Assembly (NCBI GenBank): GCA_031213475.1
Contig: JARUPZ010000027.1
Coordinates: 3,714,569 to 3,778,568 of the forward strand
Origin: Nereocystis luetkeana
Taxonomy: Eukaryota; Sar; Phaeophyceae; Laminariales; Laminariaceae
Reading direction: 5' to 3'
Length of the DNA stretch: 64,000 bases
Shown here: piece after piece, positions 44,398-55,470 of the stretch
Position numbering within the stretch: position 1 is the stretch's first letter
Layout: the number at the start of each line of letters is the position of its first letter
The notes under the pieces: generated by a model
What the model was told of the DNA's origin: nothing
Seen by the model: only the letters and a program-made list of their open reading frames with translations
The model's database searches: none
Translations under genes and position numbers: made by a program

Positions 44398-46033
44398 TTA
44401 CTGCAAGGTATGCTGCATCGAACTTAAGGCGGCGCTCCACACCTGGTCGTCGGTGAAACCGTCCTCAACACTTGCCGCCAATTCCGCAGCAACAAGCAGC
44501 GGGTCTATCTTGTCTCCCCCCCCGCGCGCGTAGACTTCTTTTGCCCAGCAGCGACCCACCCCCACCGCGTTCACCGCGTAAACCGCCCGATCCTCAGCTC
44601 GAGCAGCCGCGGCCTCGAGAGCGTGAAAGATTTTCACGGCGCTGGCGTGGGCGAGTTCCGCCCTTCGCAGAAAGAGCTCCGTCGCCTCTTCTTCCTGCGC
44701 ACACCTGCACGCCACCTCTCGGGCCGCGCCGGCCTCGGCCCTTGACAAACGGTACACCCGATCCGCCTCGTCTGCCAGCCGCGCCGCCTTCTCCACCTCG
44801 GACTCCCACCCGGCCATGATGTATCGAAGCACCCGCCGGGGGCGGCTACAGCCCTTGTACTGTTTCTTCACGGCGCTTTCTTCGGCGCGCGCGAGCTTCA
44901 ATGTGTCGTACGCCATGCCTTTTGTTTTCTTCCACTTAGCGGCCTCCTGGGCGGCGCGGGTCTTCTTGGAGTTATCCTTGCGGAGTGCGTCCCTCATCTG
45001 CAGTACGACGACCAGGCTGCGGTTTGCTCTGGCGGCAGCAGTGCCGACGCGCTGCAGTATCGCGCCGACTGCTTTGCGGGCGTCTTTTTCGAGGGCTGAC
45101 GGTTCATGTTGCGGAGGAACCTGCCGAGGCACAAGCAACGAAAAGTAACGAGTTGTGGAAAAGCCAAGAATGTTTGAGTTTAGGCTGTTGGTTACGATGA
45201 GGGGCGGGGGCGGGGGCTCGGGGAGGGGCGAGGGGGAGGGAGCCGTGTAGAATTCGAAAAATCGACACATACTTGATGTTGGATATGGAAACACGATTTT
45301 GAAGAAAGTTTGAAATCTGTGTGCCATGTTTTACGAGGCAGGCAAAATATGGGCGCGCGTCAACGGCGCCATGCAATCACCGCCGGAGTAAAGGCAGACT
45401 ATCAGAGCAACTACAGTTGTTTTGCAAGGCACTGCACGGGATTGTTGAGGTTCAGTGAGCTAACGCAACGACACTCGCCACCCAGAGGGAGTCCTACTCA
45501 TACGATACACGAACGGCAACCGAAAATTTAAATTCAATAAAATACCAGGCTAGAGCCTCCGACAGCCATTTAAAATAACGCAATTCAAAAGTCGGTTTCT
45601 AACGCATGTCGTTCTCGATGTCCCACTCTGCCGCGCAAACGGGAGAGAGAGCGCCAAACCATGCCTCAACAGGGTGCGCCACGTCCACTCTCCCCCCGCT
45701 TCACACCCTGGGCGCCAAGCGCACCTTTCGAGGTTCAAAGCATACTGGTATCGAATAGGCGCGCCTTTCCTACCTTCAATGTGGCAGCTACGCGAGCACA
45801 ACCAACCCCAGCTCCATCTCCAGCGTATGAAAAGTTCTCACCTGTGCCCTGATTGCCGTACTCTTACGCTTGCGGGTGGGGAGAGCGGTGGCCCGTTCAG
45901 AAGGAGTACTGTACGGGTAAGGCCTCGATGTGCTGAAGTCTTGGCTCATGTCGTCTTCAAAGCTCACCAGCCGCGAGGAGTTGTTCTTGGTGATGAAAAC
46001 GTTGGTCTCGAAGGAAGATCGACTTGCGCTCAT
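44398..46033 (-). CDS. Ala/Glu-rich helical protein of unknown function (two exons)
   Basis: Exon 1 is 46033-45842 (64 codons, ATG start, donor CAG|GTGAGA). Exon 2 is 45120-44398 (acceptor CTCGGCAG, stop TAA). Both junctions are phase 0; the protein has 304 residues. Residues 1-64 are polar and Ser-rich with a basic cluster TRKRKS near the end. The rest is rich in Ala, Glu, Arg and Lys in helix-forming patterns (for example ALEAAAARAEDRAVYAVNA and KKTRAAQEAAKWKK), suggesting coiled coil or a helical bundle. There is no signal peptide, membrane helix or known motif. Parts of exon 2 (RVGTAAARANRSLVVVLQ) recur in decayed form at 50.7-52.1 kb and 54.8-55.5 kb, so it is the apparently intact member of a local family. 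Function unknown. Confidence 0.7.
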
Positions 46034-48227
46034 CGTGAGGGATGTTGCAAGTTGTCTGTGAATGCTGGACTGCGCACACTCTTTCACTCTCTCTCTCTTG
46101 TTTTCTTTCTCGTCCTCCCTCTCTCGTTCTTTCTCTCTGTCTGTCTGTTTCTCTCCCGAGCAAAACAAATCAGTTGGTTGAGAAATGGACTGCTGTTGGG
46201 GGCGTGCGCGCCATTTTTTCGGGGGGGCAATTAAAAAAAGTTCCCGGGTTTTGCATAAGAGCTTTCGATGCCGTGTTCACAGGCTGGATGTTTGCCTCAC
46301 ATGGGCACTTCGCACTTCAAACCACTGGAGGTGTGTGAAACTCAAGCTGTGTGCTCGAACCGCTTGAGATGCACAGCGCAGTACAGCAGTATGCGGCGCA
46401 TCGAGCGTCTACCCTTTGATTGCTCGCTAGACTCTCGCTGTTGGCATATCGTTGAGATCTCCCTAACTGGTTTGTTCAACTTTACTCTGAACAGCTGACC
46501 GTTCGACGCCGCACTTCCCTTGCACCCCCTTTCCCTTACGCTTCGAGACACCAACCTAGACGAAGGGAACCCTTACTACAAGTGTGCCCATCATTGAGGA
46601 CTTGGCGCAGGCAGCTCAGCGGGTCCCGTAACGGTAATATCAGGTTTGCCGTGCATGAGTAGCTACTGTTGGTCTGGTTTCATAGATGAGATAGGCAGTA
46701 CCTAATGTGCGCAGCTTTTTCCTATGTGACGATGCGAGCGTCTGCGCAGCCTACAGCAGTAGTATTAATAGTAGCTTTACAAAATGTAACAACAGCACTA
46801 CCAGGTACAGCAGTAGTCAAGAGCTTGCGAAGGTACATTATTAGTCAAACATGTGCGAGCGCAAAAAGGTTTTACAACCGCAATCCAGAACCTAAAACGT
46901 TTTTCGGGCTCTCCCGTGATTCCGGTACGAAGTCGGAGCGAGGGTTGGAGTGGTGGCTTCTTGCTTGCTGTGTCCGAACGACGGATCTTCCTGGCGAAGC
47001 CTGCTTCGACAGACCTCGATCCAGCATGGATTCAGGGCTATGACCCAAGTTTCTACCAGGTATCTACTACAGCAGTCCGTACAGGTACATCAACCTTGTG
47101 TGCGGTAGTGAAGGTGTATGCCTGTGCACCTAGCAGTCTAGCACCCCTGTGGATCTGTCGCGGTTCGTTGCGCTCCTCGCCGAGACACAGGGGAGAGGAA
47201 CGAAAGCACTCATCGGCCCGAACCTCACCCAGCTTCATTCAAGCTTCAAACCTTCGCCGAAAAGTGCAAAAAGCTGAATATCAACCATTTTTCTCTTCGC
47301 GATGATGCATTGAAGGGATCCACGACCTTCCTAGAACACTATCATATCCACCACGGAGTTCATCGGATACCGCATCGAAGGTAATCGGGACTCTTCTTGG
47401 AACAGAAGCGCGCAGTTGGAGCTGCTGTAGACTATACCTGTATCCAGAAGGCCGACAGTTGGGATCTCTCGCGGTGCAAGACGCAAGTTTTGCGGCGTGG
47501 GTCACAGGCTCACCGATGATTCGAAAACAGCCGTATGATTGAACTGCACGCGCTAACACAACCTGTTCGCTATACCCGAGGCGCAGTATACATATATCAG
47601 AGTGGAGGGTACTGACAGAGAGAAGTAGAGCTTCTTTGAAGAGCGACGGGCGTCCAGAGCTTGCGCGGTAAGCAGTAGGCGCAAGCGTAGTGCGGCGCAG
47701 CTTGCGCCGGTTCGATAGCTATTCAGCCCCGGCTTCTCTATATAACAACGCTTCCCTGTGTATATGTATTTTTGACGGGGAGTTAATGGAACTCCCACAA
47801 CCGTTTTCTTCATTTTTCATTTTTTTTATTTTAATATTTCTTCATTCACTTTTCATGAACACGGAACCAGCACGGGCACGAGAGCACGGCAGCAGGACCC
47901 TGCATAATAAACTATTGTGACAGACTCCCTCTTGGTCGCGCTATCATATGTTTTTATCTCGCGAGTACCCTCCCCTCCCCGTACACCGCACACGTGTTTT
48001 GGTGTTTTCGGGGAACCTTGACATATGCCTTTCTGAAGTCCTTGCGTCGTTTGTACCAGGTATGCTGGTTTTTTTTTCTTTTCTTTTATTTTCATTTCAG
48101 ATTATTTTTTTTTTCGTTTTATTGTCTTTTTGTTCTTATTTTTCCCGGTCTTGCTTGTTTTGTTGTGTTCTCGTACCCGGTACGCTGACATTTCACTTGC
48201 TTGGCACTTGAATTTGCGATTTATTTT
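46034..48227. other. Intergenic region upstream of the helical-protein gene
   Basis: Contains the promoter side of the minus-strand gene. A CT-rich stretch (CTCTCTCTCTTG and similar, 46080-46155) lies about 50-120 bp upstream of its start codon; whether it is 5' UTR or promoter cannot be told. No other gene seen. Confidence 0.45.
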
Positions 48228-48454
<227 letters not shown>

Positions 48455-48889
48455 ATGATACAGACAGACAACAGCTACAGCGTAGTATCTACAGTACCTT
48501 ATTTGCGGTTCTTGCGATACAGACGACAAGTATCATACGAGAACTTGCCAAAGCTGTATACTATTGTACGCCAATACGACACAGGCGGGTCAGGAAAAAG
48601 CGCGGAAAGCTGCCCAAGCGCAACAGACAAAAGGTGTGGTACGTACGTATTCCGTATTCAATAGCTCTGGGTATCAATCCTCTTGGGACTTCAGTGGGGA
48701 AAATTGACCGATCAAAAGAGACGATTTCGGTAACGTCACCTGTTGTGTGACTGGGGGGTGATACAAATTGATGCTCGAGATACAATGCAAGGAGTCCAAC
48801 GGCACGAACGCAGCATGGCCCTACCAGTATGCTCTGGGCCCTCACGTGCTCGTACCGTAGATAACGCAAGATAACGCACCCCCTCGGAC

Positions 48890-49020
48890 GATTTTGTGAG
48901 GTCGAACGCACGACCAACGACCCATGTCCTGCCGACGTCGCCATTTGTTAAGGTCTTAGCCCGTTGGGCTGAAGGTAAAAGGTTAACCAATCGCCTACCA
49001 AATCTAAGCCTCATAACACT
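48890..49020 (-). mobile_element. SINE-B, tRNA-like copy 1
   Basis: On minus: GGCTTAGATTTGGTAGGCGA, then GCCCAACGGGCTAAGACC and GACATGGGTCGTTGGTCGTG, with a degraded B box (GCGTTCGACC). Same blocks as the copy at 49499-49642. Confidence 0.65.
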
Positions 49021-49119
49021 CTCCCCCCCTGGAACGGACCGGATTTTACGGGTCGACGCGCCACCAAACGCTGTTCCAATTTCTGGGGATCCAGAAGCAT
49101 TTTTCAGATTCTTGACGTG

Positions 49120-49232
49120 AGGAAACTCACTTTTCTTTGAAAAAGCGATTTCTGTGAAGGTGTTACCTACTACTGAGCTATAGGGGCAAAAGACCGATCG
49201 ATTACCCAGCCCAAGGTAATCCTTATAACACT
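49120..49232 (-). mobile_element. SINE-B relative, degraded copy
   Basis: On minus: GGTAATCGATCGGTCTTTTG, CCCCTATAGCTCAGTAGTAG (A-box-like TAGCTCAGTAG), with the B-box region lost. Confidence 0.55.
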
Positions 49233-49378
49233 CTCCCCCCCTCTGAACGGCGGGGTATTTGGGGCGTCGGAGCCGTATACGTCTGTACGCTGACCTACCC
49301 GCTTCGTTTCATTACCTGGGGAACCAGGGAGATGTGTTTTTTAGGTGTGCACGCGCAAGCGTTTCTGTAAAAGAAACG

Positions 49379-49498
49379 TTCGAAGTGAGGTTCGAACCCG
49401 TGACCTGGACGACGTCAAATGTGAAGGAGTTACTCACTGAGCTATAGGGGTAAAAGACCGATCGATTACCCAGCCCAAGGTAATACTTATTACATTTC
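49379..49498 (-). mobile_element. SINE-B relative with clear tRNA-like head
   Basis: On minus: CCCCTATAGCTCAGTGAGTA (A box TAGCTCAGTGAGT), then GTCCAGGTCACGGGTTCGAA and CCTCACTTCG (B box GGTTCGAACCTC). The acceptor stem does not pair well, so it reads as a tRNA-derived repeat rather than a working tRNA gene. Confidence 0.65.
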
Positions 49499-49642
49499 AT
49501 GGTGGGCGTAAGATTCGAACTCACGACCAACGACCCATGTCCTGCCGACGACGCCATTTGTAAAGGTCTTATTAATAGTCCGTTGGGCAAAAAGTAAAAG
49601 GCTAACCAATATTATCGCCTACCCAATCTAAGCCTCATAACA
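49499..49642 (-). mobile_element. SINE-B, tRNA-like copy 2
   Basis: On minus: TTATGAGGCTTAGATTGGGT, GCCCAACGGACTATTAATAA, CGTCGTCGGCAGGACATGGG and GGTCGTGAGTTCGAATCTTA (B box GAGTTCGAATCTT). It directly abuts the copy at 49379-49498. Confidence 0.7.
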
Positions 49643-50531
49643 TTAGATAGGCCAATCAATGCCGACGACAACAACAAATACTGCTGTACTGAGAGTGCAG
49701 CGCACATCTGCCGTATGCGCATAGTATGCTGCCTGCTTCTGCTGTTGGCGCACTGTGCCGAGCATAGCTGGAGCAGTGGCATTGTTGGATCACACACAGG
49801 AATACGCAGAAGAAGCAGCTAGGAGAGAGGTGGTGATACAGGTCGTACGCCATCCTGGGTTTGCACGTAAAAAAGTATGAAAAAAAATCTGGTACTTGAT
49901 AAAGCAGATGGTGAAATACGGGCGGCAGGCCCCGACAAACACAACGAGCCACAGCAATACTGCGCACATGGGTGTGTCCCACACGCAAGGCGTGTGGGCG
50001 GCAGCGTTGGAACGAGGGGATCTATCTGTGATTGTCTGTTGCGTACCTGGTGTGAGGAAAACAGACACATACAGGACAACAATTTACCGATACGTACGTA
50101 CAAATTAAGGCCTCTCGTACTGAAACCAGGGAAATCGTCTTGTCCACTCCCGCCGGAAAAAAACTTTGAGCGCCCGCCACGCGCTCCAGAGTGCACGGAT
50201 CGCGCCGAGACCTAGACCAATGTGTCCGGCCGGGCTTCCCGCGTCCGAGCACTTGGTGTTTCGCCGAAAAGTGCTCGTACGAAGGGAAAAGCAAAAGTAC
50301 AAAAATTTGACAAACACACGTATACTTCGAAGTACATATGTATATGGTTGTACCTGCACCTGGTATGTGCAGTTCATGTTGGTATATTAGACTATTGCGT
50401 TGCAGGTTTACGTGCCGGTCCCGTTAACATTAATATGTATACGGAAGCTGTAGTCCCTCTGCCGTCGACCACAAACAACCAAGGATTGAATCGTCGAGAG
50501 TGACTGCAATGTTCCCTCCCTCCTACGTAAA

Positions 50532-50638
50532 GGGTCGATCTTCACGAGGATTGTTTGTCAGTTATTTTTTAGGTTAGTATTTTCCGAAGTTTCGGTATTT
50601 TGTATTTTCCTATAAACATTCCTCGTTAAGATCGACCC
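50532..50638. mobile_element. 107-bp Harbinger-like MITE
   Basis: Ends GGGTCGATCTTCACGAGG and, inverted, GGGTCGATCTTAACGAGG, with TAA on each side (50528-50530 and 50639-50641, one extra A at the left). It shares ends with the 641-bp element at 5696-6336. Confidence 0.78.
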
Positions 50639-50689
50639 TAAGATATTATATGATATCACCTTCAATTTTAATGATAGTTTCTGCTGTAG

Positions 50690-51300
50690 GTAGATCTGCG
50701 CACGAAGGAGTCCAACAGTCTCTCTGCCGTCGAGCAGAAGCATAGAAGTACATCGTATCTACGGCACACCGTTTTTTCGGAGATGAATGATTACTTCGTT
50801 GAGAAAACACCGGGTGGCGCTGCAGAGAGTTTTCGGAAACTATGGCGTCGTCTTGTATGCAGCTCAGCGACGCGCGCTCAACATCGACGAGGCAAAGCAG
50901 ATCCCTGTACCACCGCATGGTTCAGTTAGATCGTAGTAACCGCATCTTGCAGCCTACAGTTGGCGCGCGCCAAGGCCAGCGCCCCTAAAAGGCGGTAGCC
51001 CTCGAACCTCGTTTTGGCGGCGCTTGCCTGGGCGCATGCCAGCTCTAGGTTGGAACATGCGGTACCTGCGGCCTGCTCAAACTTCGGGACGTCATCGACG
51101 GTGTGGGTTTCGTTGGCCCCGCTGTGGTCGACCGAATCGCTGAGGGGCATGCCGGACGACGCCGTGATTGCTGAAAATTCTTTGGAACTGCGAGTCTTGA
51201 CGCGCTTCATGGCCCCTTCAGCTTATTTGTGGGCGTCTTTCTTGGATAGTTGATTTAACTGAGGCACCTGCCGCGGGAGAAGCAACGAAAAATAACGATT
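50690..51300. pseudogene. Convergent pair of decayed copies of the helical-protein family (pair 1)
   Basis: The minus half (51290-50935) still encodes MKRVKTRSSKEFSAITAS and LELACAQASAAKTRFEGYR, matching exon 2 of 44398-46033 at the RVGTAAAR region. The plus half (about 50690-50930) has a more eroded match ending in AKQI. The halves point at each other. Stops and frame breaks interrupt both. Confidence 0.6.
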
Positions 51301-51396
51301 TGCGGAAACCAAGGGTGTTTGAATAGGCCGTTGTCAAGGAGAGGCGGAGGGGGAGGCATGTAGAATTCGAAAAGCGACACTTAGGCCGACACATCT

Positions 51397-52070
51397 CGGG
51401 ATGAGGTGCACAGGTGTGTCACGAAGGCAAATGCGGACGTCGTTTATGCTGCGCAAAGCGCAAGACGCTCTCTCTCGCCAACGCCAAGCGCGTCTTGACC
51501 GCTCTTGAGCCTACGGCTAATCCACTTAAAGCTGATACGATCATGGAGCGAGTGGAGACTGCGGCAGAGAGAGTTTCCGGGAAGTACAACGTCGTCCTGC
51601 ATGTAGCTCAGCGGTGCGCTGAACAACCACGGCGCAAAGCAGACCCGTCCCGTAGATAAAGACGAAAGTTCGAGGAGGCCTCAGTCACCGTGTCTTACAC
51701 TTTCAAGCTGGCGACGGCCGAGGTAAGCCTGCCAAGAACAACTCCGAGGGCTACAGCCGCCCCCGCCAGATGTTCTGGTACATCACGACCAGCTAAGATC
51801 GGAATATCCAGCTGGGGAAACTGCAGTAGTTGTCGTACTTTTTGTTGGCGGCGCTTGTTTGTGCACGCGCCAGGTGAGGTAGGTAGATGTGTTGGTCGTG
51901 GTCTGCTCGAGCTTCCCGGTTTAATTTATGGCGCTGGCCGTCTTTGGCTCGTTGTTGTGGAGCGCGTCGTTAAGCTGCATGCAGGACGACACCGAGCTCG
52001 AAAATTGTGTTTGGGCGCAGTCTTGACGCGCTTCATGGCCCATCAGCTTATTTGTGCACGCCTGTGAAGG
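51397..52070. pseudogene. Convergent pair of decayed copies of the helical-protein family (pair 2)
   Basis: The plus half (51397-51760) is open for a while and encodes LSLANAKRVLTALEPTANP and IMERVETAAERVSGK, aligning with SALEKDARKAVGAILQRVGT in the intact gene. The minus half (52070-51850) keeps the GCGTCAAGACTGCG block and the ATGCAGG and CGACAC segments. Frameshifts and stops are present. Confidence 0.6.
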
Positions 52071-52079
52071 TCTTAGTCC

Positions 52080-52238
52080 GTTGGGGATTCGGCGTGCGAT
52101 AATTTCCATAGCCGGCGTGAAGACGTACCCAAGCCCCTTCCGGAGAAGGGCGGTGAGAGGGCGTATCCGTTTGGACAGGTCGGGCAGGAATTTGCGATAG
52201 TATCCCTCGCCGCCCATCAGCACCCTCCGGGTGGCATG
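52080..52238 (-). mobile_element. Ty3/gypsy retrotransposon polymerase fragment
   Basis: Minus-strand peptide GYYRKFLPDLSKRIRPLTAL, followed by LLRKGLGYVFTP, is the conserved end of the reverse transcriptase domain of Ty3/gypsy elements (family pattern YYRxFIPxxSxxxxPLxxLLKKGxxFxWT). Only about 50 residues remain. At its 3' side it joins, in one open frame, a piece of decayed helical-protein copy, so the 100-codon frame 52223-51921 is a chimera. Confidence 0.8.
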
Positions 52239-52714
52239 GCGATGGCTTTCGGTGACGATTTATTCCTTCTCTCCTTTCTTCTCCTTCTTGACGTACCTTG
52301 CCGGCTTCGTTACCTTGCCGTCCAGAGGTGTGGGGGTGGGTTTCGAGGAGCCGCCAATCTTCGACTCATGTTCTAGCTTGTGGAATTGGGATTTCCACGA
52401 ATTTCCCATAATTCTGCATATACGGCTCATCAGAGTGGGCTAGGCTTATGGTACTGCTTTGTTTGAAGCTGAAAGCCTGGTAATTACCTGGGTTCAAGTG
52501 TTGGATCGTATTTGTAGTACTTGGGAGGCGCATGTTAGATGGAAAGCCAGGGGTTTTCCCAGCGAGACACGAGATTGGCTCCCAGTCTCCGCGTGCACGA
52601 AAAAAATAAAACTGCTCTTCTTCTATCTCCAAGCAAACAACACACGTGGGTACCAACGAGTACCGGCTTAATAGGCAAACCTGTTCAGGGATACAAAGTG
52701 TCACGACCTTGATC

Positions 52715-52795
52715 TAAACAAGCTTAGTCCGTTGGACTAAAGGTAAAAGGTTATCCGATCGCCTATCCAATCTAAGCCTTATAACACGCCTTCCT
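52715..52795 (-). mobile_element. SINE-B fragment
   Basis: TTAGTCCGTTGGACTAAAGG, then GGTTATCCGATCGCCTATCC and AATCTAAGCCTTATAACAC: the body of SINE-B without the B-box end. A shorter piece of the same lies at 52068-52085. Confidence 0.65.
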
Positions 52796-54130
52796 TGGAG
52801 AGTTGATGCTCAATGTAATGCTGCTCTGGCACAGCAACGAAAATGAGCACGTTGTGGAAACCAAGAATGTTTGATTCGGCCGTTGACGAGGGGAGGCACG
52901 GGCGGCGGGAGGGCGCGAGGAAGAGGGAGGTGCGTAGCATCGAATAAACGAATAGAGGTCTTGATGCTGAAATTGAAAAAAACAATTGGAAAACAGTCCG
53001 AAATACGTGTGATACGTACTGTGAGACGGTGTGAGTGTACTTAAACCAATCGCCACTCGCCCCCAGCTGGAGACTCATACAAGGAGCCAGAGAAGCATCG
53101 CAGAGTGATACACGGGCTTACAACGCAACACACCGCTCTGTGGCATCCTATCAGACACGAGCGGCGATGTTTTTTCAGCATTCATTCGTCGTCGACTTAA
53201 AAATTAAACTCAACGCAGAGATATACAGGGCCTCTGACAGCCATTATAATGAACTAAGCCCTATGCAATGCCGTACTCTGGCGCATGGCGGTCTCCATTC
53301 CCTCCTCGACCGAACAATCGGGAGAGCACCAAACTATGCCCCCACAGAGTGCGCCATCCACCCCCCATCCCATGCTTGGAGCAAGCAATATCTGCCTTGT
53401 CGGTGAAAACCCGACGTGACATTGTAGCGATGCGAGGGTCTATGATCATACGACTACAGTTATGCATGACATCAGTACACCCCCCCCGGCGCACCCACTC
53501 CCTGTGCACCAAAATCGAGTATTTTAACGTAGAAAACAGGCGCAGCTCCATCCGGCAGCAGTGCAATTACACTTTGCACTTTTAACTTTAGTTCGTGTGG
53601 CATACGCGCACACAGCGCCCCCATCTCAAGTGCGTATCATGCTGCCACCTCGCCCCAGATATTTTTCTTGCTGTTTCTCTCGACCTGTCGTATTGAGGTA
53701 GCCGTGGCAACCTCGTCTTCGTACTTGCGCACAATTTGCACCGTCGACCGTGAAACGGTGCCGGAATGCCAATGCCAAGGCCATTGTCGAAGCTTGCCAT
53801 ATTCATTCCGCACTTTTTCAAGGGCGACAAGGCAAAGCCGCCCACATCGGCAGACGAGGCTGCAACTACCATATACCAGGTAGCTCGATTGTGACGTCGA
53901 GAGGAGCCGCAAGCCCACGATCGGGGAGGAGGTGAGATAGTCATACAGTTGGGAGATGGGATGTCAGTTGCCGTGCTCCATCCCAAGCAGTAGACCTTGC
54001 AGATTGTTGTCCGCCGCATCGGCTGATGATGATGCCTGCTGTTGTTGGTCACTGAGCGGAAACCGCATCCCCGAACCAAACGGGGTTTTGGCCGTCTCCT
54101 CGGCGGGCCGCGCCCCTATGTACGTCTTTG
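52796..54130 (-). pseudogene. Decayed duplicate of the helical-protein locus (copy A)
   Basis: The segment at 52800-53060 matches 45110-45270 (CAGCAACGAAAATGAGCACG, AACCAAGAATGTTTGA). The segment at 53210-53360 matches 45550-45710 (CCTCTGACAGCCATT, GGGAGAGCACCAAACTATGC). So intron and upstream DNA of the gene at 44398-46033 were duplicated here. Minus frames at 54079-53588 and 53918-53637 are related to 56618-56331 but not to the intact gene. No continuous gene remains. Confidence 0.55.
53372..53492 (+). repeat. R1 repeat, 5'-truncated copy h
   Basis: Starts at TGCTTGGAGCAAGCAATATC, continues CGGTGAAAACCCGACGTGAC and GATGCGAGGGTCTATGATCA, and ends ATCAGTACACCCCCCCC. It is inserted in duplicate copy A. 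Confidence 0.78.
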
Positions 54131-54825
54131 GTTGACATAACCCTCATACTACCTGTAGACCCACTTTTTGTCGTGGTCGCTGTACGCGCTTCGTCGCCAA
54201 CGCTCACATCCTGGCGATTCCAGTATGGTGTGTTGATGCCTCCCAAGATCATCGCGCCGGCACAACTCTTTCGAGATCGTTTTACGCTGTTCGTTCTTAT
54301 TTCAGAAAGTTCGAAAATACCCTCCTTCTGGTCTGGACAGAGCGAGCAGAGATTAGCCTAGTTTCCATGAGATGGTGTGTGTGTTTACATGAAATTACAC
54401 AACTCCCGCGCCGCGTTCGTTCCGGACGGATATCTGGGCACAGGTTCCCCGTGCCCGGGAGGGATTTTCACTGAGAGCTGACAGTTTGTTCGGTAGTGTG
54501 GTGAGGGCAATACCTTATTGTGTGCCCGCTTTGAACTTTGGAGCTGCGGCGGCACGTGTGTTGTATCGTGTGCCCCTACTACGCCATACATTTCCCGGCA
54601 AGCTTACCTTCCAGCTCAACAGCATTTCATCAGGATCGTTAGCGGTAAAACGTACCTGGTACCTGTGTGGAGCTATATATTACCCGTATGTATTCATACA
54701 GCTTAAAGTCCGCAGGTGTTTAGGCATGTTTTAGACTATTTTCGTCCGTCACTGCATCGTACTGACCATACCTGTAGTTTGAAACCACTTGCGCCACATA
54801 AAGGAACGGCGGCAACTGCTGCGAC

Positions 54826-55470
54826 ACAGGCCGGCATGGCTTGCAATGAGGTGCACAGGTGTGTAAAGGAGGTGGAGGGGACGTCGAATATGCTGCGCAA
54901 GGTGCAAGACGCTCTCTCATGCCAATGCCAAGCATGCCTCGGTCGCTCTTGAGGCCGCGACTGATCCACAAAAAAACTACTGTAAGGCGCTCATGAAGCA
55001 AACACGGTTTTCAGGAAGGATGGCGTTTTCCTGGATGCGGGTCGGCAACGCGCTCTACAACGACGAGGCAAAGCAGACCCGCGTCGTAAATAAGGCCGTG
55101 TAGTTAAGGTAAGCCAAAGTCACCGCATCTTGCAGCCTACAGCTGGCGCGCGCCAAGGACAGCGCCGCTAAACGGCGGTAGCCTTTGAAGTTCCTTTTGG
55201 GCGGCGCTTGTCTGGGCACACGCCAGCTCTAGGTTGGAAGATGCGGTGCCTGCGACCAGCTCGAATTTCGTGGCTTCATCGACGGCCCTGGTTTTCTTCG
55301 CCCCGTTGTAGTCGGGCGAGTCGCCGAGCTGATGCAGGACGACGCCATGATCGGCCGTGATTGCTGAAAAATCTTTTGGCCGCTGTCTTAACGCGCTTCA
55401 TGGTCCCTTCACCCTATTTGTGGGCGTCCTTCTTGGAGAGTTGGCACGTAATGCTGCTGAGGCACCTGCC
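54826..55470. pseudogene. Convergent pair of decayed copies of the helical-protein family (pair 3)
   Basis: The plus half (54826-55105) carries CACAGGTGTGTAAAGGAGG and GACGCTCTCTCATGCCAATG, parallel to 51397-51500. The minus half (55470-55110) encodes MKRVKTAAKRFFS and, in another frame, AKKTRAVDEATKFELVAG and NLELACAQTSAAQKELQ, matching exon 2 of the intact gene. The frame must shift at least once. Confidence 0.6.

Noticed and set aside
44472-44819. 115-codon forward frame, Pro/Arg-rich
   Set aside because: Antisense shadow of the GC-rich exon 2 of the helical-protein gene.
49379-49498. Functional tRNA gene
   Set aside because: Good A and B boxes, but the acceptor stem does not pair and related copies are dispersed, so it fits a tRNA-derived SINE better.
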